Both the position numbers and the translations under genes were made by a program. The notes beneath the pieces were generated by a model. The model did not search any database, was not told where the DNA came from, and saw only the letters and a list, made by a program, of their open reading frames with translations. Below, one piece after another: positions 14,242-27,575 of a stretch of DNA of 64,000 nucleotides (positions are counted from its first letter, which is position 1; every line of letters begins with the position of its first letter). The DNA comes from Oxytricha trifallax (taxonomy: Eukaryota; Ciliophora; Spirotrichea; Sporadotrichida; Oxytrichidae). The DNA lies in the NCBI GenBank assembly GCA_000711775.1, contig ARYC01000062.1, forward strand, positions 1-64,000, given 5' to 3'.

Positions 14242-14466
14242 CAGTATAAACCCTTTGTTCAATCTGTAAATTTGTTTAGAGTCTATTCCTTGATAAAATC
14301 AGTTTCCACAATCTTGCAAGAGGAAAGTAGAAAGTACTTAGTCTTTGATTTGGAAAAAGAGCACTACCTTTATTGTTGTTTCAATGATGCAGTCAAATGG
14401 TTTGTTATCTTGCAAAAATTAATAAGTATAGAACCAATTTATGACTGGGAGAGCCTATTAAGATAA
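14242..14466 (+). CDS. Possible C-terminal part of a PH-like domain
   Basis: From the codon after TGA 14239-14241 the frame has no stop of any kind for 74 codons, to a TAA at 14464-14466 that would be read through as Gln. The centre reads KYLVFDLEKEHYLYCC followed by FNDAVKWFVILQKLI. This resembles the last strands and terminal helix of pleckstrin-homology domains: a Phe-x-Leu strand, a strand of alternating aromatics, then a helix with a conserved Trp. PH domains bind phosphoinositides or proteins at membranes. Only the C-terminal half would be present, which suits an exon or a germline gene segment. The similarity is by eye and is not proof. Confidence 0.33.
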   Translation, partial: QYKPFVQSVNLFRVYSLIKSVSTILQEESRKYLVFDLEKEHYLYCCFNDAVKWFVILQKLISIEPIYDWESLLR

Positions 14467-15129
14467 AGATCTATTATTTCTCAGTTCGCCACCTATTGCA
14501 GCTAAATGACTATTACTTTATTATTACTTGCATATTATCTATTATAAATAAAAATTTAATTTTAAATTTGGGAGAAATGAAAAATAAATACATACAAACA
14601 ATACCCAATAAGTAAATTTAAAAAGGGGAGATAATTTATTAATAAAGAGCATCATTATATTATTAGGCAATTAAAGTAGTAATTCTTAAAGTATATTAGA
14701 ATAATAAAGAGTGAAGTTGTGAGACTATTAGCAAAAATTGATGTTCTGTAATTCCTACTATTGCTGTAGAAACCCTGCTTAGACTGCAAGGCTTCACTAG
14801 ATTGATAGTAATGATTTCCTTTCTATCTGTTTGCATGACACATTCGGTTTGTGTCTTCGTTTTTGATCATAGCTCTTCAACACGTGCTATTTCAATACAA
14901 GAGCTTCTCGATCAGAATGTTGACAATATTGTCATAATGTTGACATATTTGTAGTGATTCAAAAACAGATTCTTAAATTTGAAGATAATAGGGAATCCAC
15001 TGCTCTTTTAGTTGGAAGGAATAGCACAGCCTCATTAATATGCTTCATGTAGTCTATCTGATTTCTAACCTACAGCAGTGTTTAATAAGCCACTTCATAA
15101 ATTGATAAAAAAACATACATAGAGAAATC

Positions 15130-15300
15130 AGGCATTTATGACTTTCATTGTTGCAAACGAAGTATTTGGCAAACCTTCGAATGGCGGCATGCCAGTGCAC
15201 CATTTAATTCCCTCATTGAGAATTCGCAGGGAGAAGTAAATTCCGACTCAGACAACTTTCTCAGGGGCTAAGATAATCGAACATATTTGATTCTCATGCT
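15130..15300 (-). pseudogene. Gene A remnant, copy 1
   Basis: Matches the central part of gene A in the other copies. The triplet that is TAA in copies 2, 3 and 4 (in gtctaagtcgg) is TGA here (gtctgagtcgg), and frame is lost a little downstream by a short insertion relative to copy 2. The flanking cattcgaag and tttgcaac pieces align with copy 2. The rest of gene A should lie between about 14700 and 15130, but I could not follow a frame there. Probably non-functional. Confidence 0.45.
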
Positions 15301-15507
15301 TTAATACATACATTTACCAGGTCCCTTTCATGTCTTTTCGTTGTTACTACAGAAGTCATGAGCCGCAGATGATTTCCTTAAGTACTTTGTCGGTTTCCTC
15401 TTAAATTTCTCTCCTATTCAATTGAGTTATCTTGACGTTAAGCTAGATGCTAATTTTTCAGGAGATTTACCACTATTAGATGGCTAAGAATTCCTGAAAC
15501 ATTATCG

Positions 15508-16101
15508 ATCTAGCTATATGCTTTAAAGCAAGTCATCCAATGAAGCTTCAATCCACTCTTGTGATCCAAGACTCCAATTATCTTCTTCACACCAAACGGA
15601 ACATGCTCAGATGCCAACAATGTCAATGCTGATTTATGCTTGGGTATCTGGCAGCTCAAGACCAACTATCTTTCTTACTCTAGCAATTCATGTGCTGAAT
15701 ACTAGTAGAATTGGCTCGATTGTGTTCGCAATATCATGTCCATCTCACTTGTAATACTATGAGGAACCACATGAACAACGTAATAATCTCGTCTCTACCT
15801 GCCCAAAGAGTAGCAACCATTGTTGACCTTGCAAAAGATGGTCACCTTATCTTTGGCCCCACAGCCACCTGATGCTCAATATCTCTCCTATGAAGGTGAC
15901 GCTTGTATTAATGTTACAGTAAGGCCAAGTATGTCTATGATTTAAATCTCCTCTCGCCATACACTGCTGATTGATGAGGAACTATGATACTAGTAATTAC
16001 CATGTGGTTGCGACACTTTTGTACTCAAGATAGATGTCTAGATCTTATCACACTGCAATGGTTATATAATTTAGAGAGGCTTTCTTTTATAGCTGTTATG
16101 A
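15508..16101 (+). pseudogene. Gene B, copy 1 (TGA-interrupted)
   Basis: A single frame of 198 codons holds from 15508 to TGA 16099-16101 with five internal TGAs. Its middle matches gene B of the 34-kb copy. Phe-Phe-x-x-Asn-Gly-x-x-Ser-Asp is shared, with TTC/TTT, AAC/AAT and GGA/GGT differences at third positions, and further on Asp-Cys is shared as GAT-TGT against GAC-TGC. A Leu-Pro-x-x-x and Leu-Leu region also lines up. This substitution pattern indicates that the ancestor coded for protein in this frame. Either the copy is decaying or some TGAs are sense codons. Function unknown. Confidence 0.45.
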
Positions 16102-16330
16102 TTTAACTTTAAATGAGTTAATAATATTAAAAAGAATCACTTAAAAATTTGGTTACTTTTTAATATAAGATTAAGACACTATTTATAATCAAATTTTTTA
16201 TATATTAGTATTATTTCAATAAACATAAAGAAACCAAAGTTTTATCTTAATTAAAGTATAAATAATTAAATTTGAATTTGAATCTCACAAATTCCTTATC
16301 TCCATTGACTTCATTCTTTTATTTAACTGT

Positions 16331-19300
16331 AATTACTAAAACAAGAAATAGTCTTTCATAAAAATATTCACATCATTAAAAATTCAAAATATTAATCATA
16401 TTAAAATATATAGGGCTTTTAATTTATGAAAGAAACTATACTATGAATAATATGAATGTATGTAAATTTATTAAAAAATATCTATTTATCTAAATATAAT
16501 TCAAAACACGAATCAATCTAGGGTTGGATTTATGTCTAAATTTACATTAATTAATCAGTATTAAAAATTGTATCAATTTAAATTAAACTTGCTCTCATTT
16601 TATGGATTAATTGATCTATACCAAAAAAAAGATAAACTTTTAATCTTTTATTGTTTATCTGATGTATATGGAAATATATTAAAAATGTAATTACTTATAT
16701 TATGAACTGAAAGTTATTATGTATAATTATATTCATTATTTTAGTTTTAAACTACTAAATCCTATGTAATGAAGTTAGTCATTTGACTACTATAAGATAG
16801 TAATTAAATAAGTTTTGCAACAAAATGAAACATGTTTTTATGTTTAAATGTAATGAGTAATTTATATATTAATAGTTTAGATTACTAAACAAGTAAATAA
16901 ATGTATAATTTAATGTAATTATAACAATACATAATTAATTTCATATATTACATGGCAATAAATAACTATTGAAATAAGATGTTTAAGGAATGAAAAGGAA
17001 GGAAAGCTGAGAAGTAACTTTAATTGTTTTTCACTAGGCTCTTCCACTAATTAAGAAGGAATTCACTACTAAATATTGCAAAACCACTGATTAGCTGCCT
17101 AAATCCCCTAAATCAGCTTCAATAACAGGATGATGGAAAACAATTGAAAGAGAAAAAATACTTTAAAGTTTTCTCCTTAATGGTAGAGGAAGCTGATTGT
17201 ATCACTAGACTAAGCAGACTACATTAGGTTACCATTTTTCTATTTAATTATTAAGAATTATTCATTATATAATATACATAAAATAATGTGGATATATATT
17301 TCCACAACTTATCAAGTCAATTAATTCTAATTGAATATCAGGAAGTAGGTTATATATTAAAACGAGAACAAAGAATACGCTTGAGGTTAAAAAAGGATCA
17401 CATAATACATTATAAATAATTAGTTATATAGTCAAGTCTCATGGAGATCTCTGAGATCCTCGGTTTATTCACAATCATGAGATAAAGTCTTTCAGTTGCT
17501 ATAAATATGTGATAAGGATATAATTTAATACATAGTCAACTTTTCTCTCTTCTTTTTTATTGATTTCTGGCTGTTTAATTGAATGAATATTATCAATCTC
17601 TATTTTTAAATAAATCACATTTAAATAATTATACTCTGCTAATTTTTTGCAGCTTTTAATTAGAAAAAGTGAAACAAATAAGTTTAATTTTAGATATATT
17701 GTGTTTGATCGACTTCATACATTCTTTAGCAGTTAATATTTAAAATGAGTGTTGTAGAATCTAATGTTTGTTTATTAAATGTTCAATAACTTTTTAAATA
17801 ATGTTTGATTTAAATACCATTAGTTTTCAAAAATACATCCAACTTCAGATGTTCTTTATTGTTATCACTTTTAGTAGTTGATCAAGCTTGAGTCTATGTT
17901 TTGGTTTCACTGTTTGCATCTTATGAACATTTAGTCTTAAAATATTCGATTTACTTACATGATTGCTTTCCAAATTATTTCAATCAGAGATTCATCATCC
18001 TCCTTAGGCGATATCTCTTTAAGATGAAAATGTAGGTTATATATAGATTGGCAAGGTTACTGTTTGTTTTGCTCTTGAATACTGCCACAGAGATATTATT
18101 TTAAATATTTTAAAAAGTAAATTGTAGCATGAAGTTTTGATTTAGGGGTTTCTGTGGTATTTTAGCAGAGGAATTGATATCTATAGAGAACTACTGCATT
18201 ATTTTAAGTAAGTGCCTTTATTTAATTTAAGATAGTGTTTAAATCTATTTACTGAATCTAATTTGAATCATTTTTTTCAAATAGTATAATTAGAAATATT
18301 AATAATAATGTTTAACTTATTTTTTTTATAGATACGGTAGTTTGCATTTTATTATGTTTAAGATTATTTGGTATTAAGCTCACTACTTTTCTTACGATTT
18401 ATCTTGGAAAAATATTCACTAATCATAAGATTAAGTTCTAATAGTGTCTTCATTTAATTTAAAGTTAAATCATTAACTTATATAATAATAATCTTCATTT
18501 TCTAAAAAGAAGTAATCAATTACAATGAGGTATATTGTTAAAGAATAAATCCTATGAGAAATAACGAGTATGAGAAGGATGAAGAAATTTAATTAGATAT
18601 CCCTGTCTTTTAATTAGATATCGTTTTATTATCCATTATAATCAACTTATCTTTACATACTAGAGATAATTATAATTTTCTTAATATTTTTTACAAGAAA
18701 GAATCACTACATACCGGTTGTAAATTTGTATAAAAATAAGAATAACATTTTAGGTGAAATGGGACAATTCAATTTCTTAATCTATTATTATTTTTGGTTT
18801 AAATTAATCTTGTATTTTATAATTCATTTTAAAAGATATAATACAATATGAATTTGATAAATTAGAATAAAAAACTAAATAATCTGTTTAAATTATGAAT
18901 CAATTAAAGTATATTTAAAGTGGTGCACATTTGTTATATCTATATTTTATTTGAAATTTAAAGAATAGATACTGAATTGATTATTAACCAACCATCTATA
19001 AATAAAGTTTGAATTAGATGGATTCTTATAAAAGTTGACATTCTTAATAAGCTCTAGTTTAAATAAATATAATTTAATTTAATTTTACTGTTTTGAATAT
19101 AAATGAGTAGATAACTCCCTTTGATCATTCTAAAATATTCACTAATCTAATAATAATATATCATTTTTATTACAATAGATAGTAATGATGGAAAAATTTC
19201 TAGAATTAATTTTATTTATGTATTAAAACTTTGATTTGGAAACATAAACTAAAATTTTTAGTTAGATTTTAATTAATGAAAATAATTAAAAATTTGTATT

Positions 19301-19590
19301 CTTTACAAAGATTAATAAGTAACTATTAAAAACTTAAAAAATTTATACTTTTTTTATTTAAAGATTGAGGTCATGCTTAATTTTATATGTATCATCGAAT
19401 GTCTTCTATTTATTAAGGAATTCATATACAAATAAAATAGTGTGAAAATTAGGATGAATGAAAATTTTAATTAAAAATGATAGATTGATTTATTATATGT
19501 AGAAGGATTACTATAAAAACAAACCCCGAATATTTCTAAAATGACATTTAGTTTTACTTGCATTTCATGCTTTAATTTCAAATTGCCGTG
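16331..19590. other. A+T-rich stretch with one small coding-like island
   Basis: Mostly structureless A+T-rich DNA. At about 17011-17230 (+) a G+C-richer patch keeps one frame through two TGAs and would give a Lys/Thr-rich peptide under UAR=Gln; it is too short to call. Nothing else is supported. Confidence 0.4.
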
Positions 19591-19699
19591 ATTGATCAAC
19601 TCTACCATCATCTTATTCATTGTATGCTTATGAAGTGCTGATAGGTCAGTTCACCAGTCCAATGTGTGCTTAAGTTTTCCATCTTGATGGTTCTTCTAC

Positions 19700-20225
19700 C
19701 AAGTTTATTGTGGATTGGTTCTGAGTGGTTGAAACCCTCATCTTCATCGTCTACGTATTGTTACTCTTCAGATCTATCTCTTTGTGGTCTACCCCCTAGG
19801 CATCTGCATCTTCGTGTTGTCCTCTGAAGCCATCTCTGCCACCTCTGCACCCTCCGCAGCCAGCCCTGCATTCTCACCTGTAGTTGCCATAGTCATCGTC
19901 TCTTCTCTCGCGCCTCTCTGGCTCCCCCTCCTCAATAACACCCCCATTCACGAGTTTCTCCTCTTCCCTTTGACTTATTCATCAGCTGGAGGCTGGTCTC
20001 CACATTAGACATCTCGGCATTTTGGTCAAATCAGTATTGCAGACGAAGTCACGGAAAAATCTTCGCATGGTGGTCGGCCAGGGGCACCACTCGATTCTCA
20101 ATGTTTATATCTACGGAGATGGGGTTCCCGACTTAGACAAGTGTCCGGGGGCCGAGATAAATGAGCATCTTTATTTGGAGGAACCACCCTATAGCAGTGA
20201 GCGAGCGCCCTGAGACCCATTACCT
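19700..20225 (-). pseudogene. Gene A, copy 2 (frameshifted)
   Basis: Reading the minus strand, homology to copies 3 and 4 passes through all three frames: ISVDINIENRVVPLA lies in one frame, QCGDQPPADEQVKG in a second, and HKEIDLKSNN in the first again or the third. In-frame TAA in gtctaagtcgg is kept, as in copies 3 and 4. Relative to copy 3 there are several 1-bp insertions or deletions and a TTA-to-TGA change. The C-terminal half would be charged and helical, with EVAEMASED matching EVADVAEIASE of copy 3. The base composition is far richer in G+C than the other copies. This copy is broken as a single reading frame. Confidence 0.6.
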
Positions 20226-20990
20226 TGGCAGTTGGAACGATGATATGATCTCCTAGACAATATACCTGCAGATCCCTCCAGGCTTCTCCCCTTCCTCGAG
20301 TGGCCAGTTCTCTTCCCCAGGTGTGCGGCGGGATGCCCTTGGCGGATTCTCTTTCTTTCTAGAGGAAATCAAAAGCATGCTTATAGCTAGCCGTTAGGCA
20401 GGTCAAGGCCTCTTCATTCGGTCAGCAGCTTTCTAACGGATCGGCACATTCGTTGAAGGGCACCACTGAGGGCGAGTGACCAGTTTGGGTGAATTCTAAT
20501 TGCGATGTTGTGAACAGGTGTCGACCAATCGTGGATAGCTGTCGCTTGTTGTTGACCATGTACTAGATAGGGCCCCCACCTCTTGCCTTGGGCGCGTCCT
20601 ATGTAGTAAGTGATTAGTACTAGACATCTTCCTTAATCTTCAAGTCTCCAATGGCCTCCTCCCCCTTCTTGCTGGGCGTCCTCAACGCGAATGTCAGGCG
20701 CCTCCTGGCTAGGTGCACTCCACGGTCTGCTGGATGCGGTCCCGGTGGCAGTAGATGGTGTGGGGGTCGTAGAGGGTCGACATTAGGCCTAAGATGCTCT
20801 TCGTGTTGTGTCCTTGAAGTCTGATGTTCTCCAGCAAGCATGTCATCTTGGGGGCCAGCATTGACCAGCTCATCGCTGGCTCTTGCTGATGGTCAATCTC
20901 CACCCCTGGGGCAGCACGGAGGGCGACAGCTGCACTGATGGCGAGGCTGGGTATTGATTGTGGTCGTCCATTGGGTGTGAGTAGGGGTCT
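20226..20990. other. G+C-rich segment of copy 2 without assigned gene
   Basis: By position this should hold gene B on the plus strand, but I could not align it to gene B of the other copies. Several frames are open on both strands because stop codons are rare in G+C-rich DNA, so an open frame means little here. It may be replaced or unrelated sequence captured within the element. Confidence 0.35.
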
Positions 20991-21110
20991 TGCATTAGCT
21001 GACTCTAGAGATACTGTTAGGAATAATTTTTAAGTTTGATTAATAATATTAAAAGTCTTAAATACTGACCCTTGTAGATTTGGTAGCTTTCTGTTTTGTG
21101 ATAGGGGCCC

Positions 21111-21187
21111 TTATATATATATATATATATAATATATATTATATATATATAGTACTAATGTATATATATAATATATATATATATATA
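21111..21187. repeat. Self-complementary TA microsatellite
   Basis: Two long TA runs flank a short gtactaatgt centre, and most of the block can pair with itself. It marks the right edge of A/B copy 2; copy 4 also ends near a TA run (about 42510). Confidence 0.8.
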
Positions 21188-23371
21188 TGTACTTAGTGAT
21201 AAAATGAAAAGCAACCAAATTCCTATAATAATTAACTTAATAATTTGAATTTAAATTAACTTTTTCAAAAACTCCTATTTGAATTAAATTTACTCTTTTA
21301 TAATATATAGTATTTAAATAGTTAACTATTAATTTAACATTTTAACATGGAAATCATATAAAAAAAGTATATATAAATTATTGTAAATTTTAAAAGAAAT
21401 GATGTTTTAATACTTTTAAAATATAGAAACTATGTCATATATAATATTTAGGTAGCAATAAATATGCAAATAAAAATAATAGCAGAGTAAAGTATATTTA
21501 AAACAAGAATTAAGACATATAAATAATTTGTAAATAAAATTAACTAATAAAATTAAAAAATAATAGATAAAAAGATTAACGAAAGTATAGCATTTTAAGA
21601 GTATTTAAAAGTATCATTTCTTTTACTGAAGATGTTATTGAAGTATCCCAAGCAGTTGTCTTATGACATTTTATTTTTGTGAGTCAGATTCTTCGGGGTC
21701 ATCTATGGTCAGAATAATGCTTGGATTCCATATATAATTTGAAAATTTACTTGTCTTCAATCATAGGTCCATTATCCAATATATTTGTGATGATTTAAGA
21801 TGTCAATATTATTATAAATAAAATTGACTCTTTTTTATTGAAATATTTTCGACCTTTGTCCTTATTCATGGCACATGTCATTATGATTTTTCTTTGAGTT
21901 TTAAAACCTTAAAATTAAGTCTTCTATGGATTTCCTACAAGATTTGTGTCTTCGAGACCTCTTAAAATAAGAGATGTATGAGATCAGGTTGCCTTCTGAC
22001 AAATAAGCTTGTTTTATTAAGGATTATTTTAAGATAGGTCTCATCTTTTGAACCTTACTCTTTAGGTTGTCACCTTATTCGTTCTTTAAGTGATTTCATT
22101 ATTTATAGCTGGGTTAGTGTGCTTGGAATCGACTTTTTTACAAGCTAACGTCTTCAGAAATCCTTTATTTACTTCATTAATTGCTCTCTATGACTATTAC
22201 TTATGTTTCTCGTTCTTTAAAATTCAGGATGTATTTTACAAGATTTTCTTGGTAAAATTGCATAAAATTCAAAATTTGATAAAATTAATTTGATTTATAC
22301 ATATTTGCACAAAGTGTCAAAATAGTAATTTACTTATAATTATGATATTTAATAATTTTATATAATTTAATTTATTATTAATCTTTTTACTTTTTATATA
22401 TCAATTTAAATATCTTATGTTTTTCTCGATTTATTTTTCTTATAGTCTTCTACATTTCATTTTAACACACTTTTTATCATATTACTGTTGACAAATTATT
22501 ATTAAATATATTTTTACTCCCACTTTAGTAATTCACATTAAAAATCAAAAATTACTATATATTATTCTAGTATTACGTTATTATTTTTAGAAATAAAGTC
22601 CTACCTAATTTTATTTCTTTTTAATGAGTAAAAAATTTATCAAGTTAGGCAACTTAAACTTTCACTTTATATAATATAAATGATTATTCTTATTTTTCCA
22701 ATTTCGTTTAAATATCATTGAATAATTTAATTTAATATTATACTTAATGTTTAATGGCGATTTATTTTAGGCATTCTATATCAATATCTATATTCATTCA
22801 ACCAATCAAATATTTCAACTCACCTCAATGCTCCTATCTGAAAGTTTAAAATAATTAGTTACGGCACTTGAATACAATCTACAAATTTTAAACTTTTTTT
22901 TAACTTAGTTGGATGGTTTATGTTATACTTTAATGTAAATACGTTTCATAGTAATTTAACATTTTTTTAAATACTATTTGCTTTCAATGCTTATATGATT
23001 ATATTTAGTTTATCAAATCTTTTTCTATTATTTTAAATATTCTATATTCATTAGTATTTTAAATTCTTGAACTTTTATATTCTTATATTTTTTATTCTTG
23101 TTTTTATTAATTTTTAAATTGAAAAAATTCAGAAAAATATTATAAATGGTATAAAGATCAAAATATAAGTTATTCAAGAATTTTCAATTTTATGTTTCAT
23201 AACAGCTTTACATCTTTTAACTACGTTGAATTTATTATTCCTTAAATATCTTTAAACTCAATTGTACAATTTATCTATTTGATCAATTCCGTTATTTGCT
23301 TGATACTTCTACTTGATACTATATCAAAGAAAATTTCTGCTTTCATTACAGAATAGGATATTATAACATTA

Positions 23372-23751
23372 TAGGAATACATTTGAATTGTAACATTATT
23401 TTAAATTAAATTAATAACAATTAAATTCGTGGTAGTTAACTTTATCTTAGCCTACTTATTCGATAGAAAATTCAAAACTAACAGGATTTTACTGGTGGTA
23501 CCCCTCTATCGTAAACCTCGAGAGAGAAAACTCGACTTTTAATTTGGGTGAATTATTTAGTTGAATTATAAGACGAGTTTTCTCTCTCAAGGTATACGAT
23601 AGAGGGGTATAATCGTTGGTAAATCCTGTAAATTTTGAATTCTCTTTCGAACAAATACCATATTGTTTAGGCTAAGACAAAGTTAACTGCCACGAATTTA
23701 ATTATTATTAATTCAATTTAAAATAATTTTCCAATGTCATATACATTCCTA
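23372..23751. repeat. Fold-back element (long imperfect inverted repeat)
   Basis: Left arm about 23372-23534 and right arm about 23573-23751 are reverse complements with scattered mismatches and small gaps; the 38-bp loop lies between cgagttttc-type ends. Matching landmarks: ttaaattcgtgg with ccacgaattta, gttaactttatcttagcct with aggctaagacaaagttaac, and cccctctatcgta with tacgatagagggg. No coding frame. Arm divergence shows an old insertion or a hairpin-type MITE. Unrelated in sequence to the fold-backs at 41.7 and 48.6 kb. Confidence 0.9.
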
Positions 23752-26700
23752 CAAATATTATACTTTTTATAATAAAACTGCTATTTATCTTAAATTTTTA
23801 TTAATTTTTATTTCATTTTATACATAAAACTATTTTAATATACTTCAGTTCTAGAATTTAACACTGGAATTTGTAATATAGATATCCAGAATTGATAATC
23901 AAACTATTTGAAGTTAGGAGATATACTTTTTTTATTACTTTCATCCTCTCTTATTCTTCAAATTGATGTTAAATTAAAACTACTTACTTAATTAACATAT
24001 CATATTTTATAAGTAATTATCATTGCTACAGTTTCTATACTTGGCGTATTTGATGTTTAAGTAACTCCTTTAAACATTTCATAAATGCAGTATTAATTCA
24101 ACAAAATTATTAAATAAATGACTCTTGATGAACATTCATTATCATAATTCAATAAAAACCATTTAATTTTAAATAAAATTTTGAATTTTATTACTTTAAC
24201 CTTCGTTTATTTATAAAGCACATCCTTCGTTAAGAACCACAATATTATAATAATAAATATTTTAAGTATATAAAGAGAGTATGTAGATATAAAATTAGCT
24301 GACATTGTTTTTAATTATGACTTTTTGAGAATGAGTTGGTACCAAGTTCAATTGAATTAATTTATCATGAACTATTTGCAAAAGCATTTAGAATTTTTGG
24401 TAGTTCTTGTGTCACACTTTGATCTTAAACACTAGCTATACTTGCAACGTTTAATATATTGAATTTTTTTATCTAATAAATATTTTATCTTTATATTTTT
24501 TCAATATCCTGAGACTTATTCAGAATCAATTTAAGATGCATTTAATGATACACTATACACTACTTAAGTATCTATTATATTTTATAAGCTAATTAAATGA
24601 AATATTCATAAGTCTGGCTTTAAATCTCATCTATTAAATACATTTAGTTTTTCTTGTTGTACAACTGATTCTTCCAATTTCTTATAGTCTACTATCCGAT
24701 CCTTCAAACTCATCATGATCTTAATTAGTTATTTCTTCATTTTAATGATAATATAAAAACAGATTTATTTTAATTTAGCTATATTTTCTATCAACTTGAA
24801 TTCTTATAATTCATAAAAAAATCAGGAAAAGCTAAACAATTATAAAGTATGTTTTAACTAAATCAATAGAATAGTTGTATATTCTAATGGTGGCGACCGC
24901 CTGACATTTATAAACTTTAATCTGATGAGAAACTCTATTATCCAATACCAAGATTAAAATAACCAATAGTAACAAGACTTGCTAGGCTTTTTCAGCTATA
25001 ACGCCTACATTCATTATTATTATTATTATATTTTTTAATTTTGGGGATATCGGTAGTAACTATGTATTCACAATAAACACATGCTACATAGATTACATCT
25101 AAAATTGTATATTTACAGGAGTCGAGCCTGTTGCTAGCAGCAGAGGAATTTCGCTAATAATCAGCAGAAGAGCAGAGTCAAGGCAAGGGAAAATTAATTC
25201 ATCCAAATGATTTGAAATACTCTGAATGTTTGAAGGATAGGGAGAACAGTAAACATTCTAGCAAGATGTTTCTTATTCTTTATTATCATCATTCAATAAA
25301 TAAATAAATCATATATTTAACTTATTATTTTGAAACACTAATCAAATAGTTACAGTAATCTTCATTATTAAAATCAACATGCTAGTGGGAACTTATAGTT
25401 AAAGTTTTTTCAAGGGCTTAAATTAGCATAAGTAGTGTTAATTAGATCAAGGTTTATTTATTCAAATTTTATAGTACATAAACTGACTGCTGTTAGTCTT
25501 ATAGATTATCCTGTTATTTACTCAATTAATAGATCTATGAGATAGTTAATTATTATCATTGCCTTATTTAATATATTAAATTTTGACTTTTTTGTCAATT
25601 TAGAATCAGATAAATCTCAATAAAATACTTAAAGCAGTAGTCTTTTAGTAAGTGATATATAAATTTATAATTCAGCATTCTAATTTGATCATACTCTCCA
25701 TTAAATTAATAAAAGTGTTTAATTAAATATTTATTTTAGTATTTTATTTATATTCTACGATTATATTATATTTAATTAGGATATAATTTATTAAATTATG
25801 GTGTAATAACGTATTTTCAGATTATAAAAGGAACTTTTTCAGCCTGTTTTTAACTTATATTTGATGATACAATTAATCATGAGTTACTTTGTTAATTTTT
25901 GAGCTTACCCATAATTATGCTGTCGATCATTTGAGAATAATTATTAATCATTTGCTAGTATTTATTTAATATTTAGATTTTTTTATAACTCTTTTTGAAG
26001 ATACTTTAATTCATTATTTTTAATAAAATATGCAATAGAAGCTTTACTTGACTTGAAGTATGCATATATCTAAGTAATTATGCTGTTTAAAATAATATAT
26101 TATTAAAACTGGAAGAAAAAATTTAGTCTCAAAATTGGACTTATTGAGTTTTAACGAATATGTGATTGATTATTATCATTGACTTTAAATTTGTGACTAC
26201 ATTTATTTATTTATACTTTTGATTCAACACCAAACGAGACAATATTTTCGGTGGAAATAACACTATTGAAATTGTCTCGATAAAATCTTTTATTAAAGGT
26301 TAAATCTTATAATTTAATCTTTCACTTGCAATAGAATTATACGATGTAATTTTAACTTCGTAATATTTTATTAAAATCAAAGAAAAACTTATGATAAATG
26401 TAGTCAATTTCTTTTTATTATCATCAATAATTATTTATTTGAGTATTTTCCTTAACATGCTTCGCATTAGATCATCATCATCTTCAATGCTTAGTTACTC
26501 AGCTCATCTTATTGCAATTTCACTATTTTTAAATAATTGTATAATTACCTATTTGTTTAAATATATAGTATCAAGTGTTACAGTTAGTTATCATTGCTAT
26601 TTAAGGTAAATATACAAAATGCCTATAATTTATGAGGAGTAACTAAGTTTTAGAATATAATGGTGATTAAAAAGTGTATAAACAGCATAACTTAATAAAT

Positions 26701-27545
26701 ATTTATCAAATTTAATTTAATTTTAAATAATAAGAATAATAATATTATGGATCAATTTAAAGAATAGTCGACAATCAAGGCATCATTACATTGATTAATC
26801 AATAACTCAGATAATTATGTTCCTATTAAAAGAGATTTTCAATTAAAGTAACAGGTAATATGTAATTTAAGTGTATTATAATGGGAAGATAGAAGTTAAG
26901 ATTTGATGTTGTTGATGAAATGCAGGAATATTAGCTTGAAATTAGAAGTAATTGCTATGGTTACTGTAATTTAACTGTCAACAGCAGAGAGCAAAATGTT
27001 ATTAGGAGAAAAAGATTAATTAGCTTCAGGGTGCAATTTTTAATTTATAAGTTGCCAATTCAGTTGTCAAAACAGTTTTCACAAGAGTCTGATTTTTTTA
27101 GTTGAGACCTGTTAAAATAAATACAATCAAATGATAAAATTAAACTTTAGAATTTACACTTAATTTGCCCACGAATTGAATAATAATTCTTTTCATAGTA
27201 ATATATAATGATGATTTACTGATTTTGACATATCTATAATTAAAGTCAATATCTTATTTTATATAATCAGGATCTTATTAGTGCCTAAATTAAGTATACT
27301 TTTAGATTAATTTGAAAGAGTCTATAGAAATTAATCATTATCCATAAAATCTACCCTTCAATTAACTACTTTATTAAATAGTTAATAAAACTATATTTAA
27401 ATAGTTCTTTATTTATGACACAAACTTAATATCATGAACTTAGTGTTAGTCTTTTAGTAAACTCAATTGCCAATTTGAAAATTCTTTGGATTAAGCTTTT
27501 AACTAAATTGCTTCTACCTCTCCCTTTTCTTATTCTTTATACACT

Positions 27546-27575
27546 AACATTTATTTATCTAAATAAATAAATGTT
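27546..27575. repeat. Short A+T-rich palindrome
   Basis: aacatttatttat and its reverse complement ataaataaatgtt flank a 4-bp centre. Probably a chance or simple-sequence palindrome. Confidence 0.6.

Larger units (their letters stand above)
14700..16330. mobile_element. A/B element, copy 1 (diverged)
   Basis: Moderately G+C-rich block homologous over its length to the 20-kb and 41-kb blocks in the same orientation, and to the 34-kb block inverted. Shared landmarks in order: the A-gene motif region (15130-15300), the B-gene region (15510-16100), an A+T-rich tail with ttggttactttttaatata (about 16150) matching the tail of copies 2 and 4, then aaatttgaatttgaat and a ttgacttcattctttta block (about 16270-16325) shared with copy 4 at about 42605-42660. 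Mean similarity is low, roughly 60-70% where I could align it, so it is old. No terminal repeats or target duplications could be fixed. Transposon, multigene family and segmental repeat all remain possible. Confidence 0.55.
19591..21110. mobile_element. A/B element, copy 2 (G+C-rich)
   Basis: The most G+C-rich block in the window, especially 19750-20990, and sharply bounded. Gene A lies on the minus strand at about 19700-20225 and aligns with copy 3 (inverted) at 34640-35110 and copy 4 at 41270-41480. The tail at 21010-21110, with taataatattaaaag and tttggtagctttctg, matches copy 1 at about 16120-16165 and copy 4 at about 42400-42490, ending in every alignable copy near a TA-rich run. Much of 20230-20990 has no alignable partner in the other copies. 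Boundaries are approximate. Confidence 0.55.

Noticed and set aside
20620..20903. Overlapping 64- and 73-codon minus-strand frames in G+C-rich DNA
   Set aside because: Stops are rare at this composition, the two frames overlap each other, and neither aligns with another copy.
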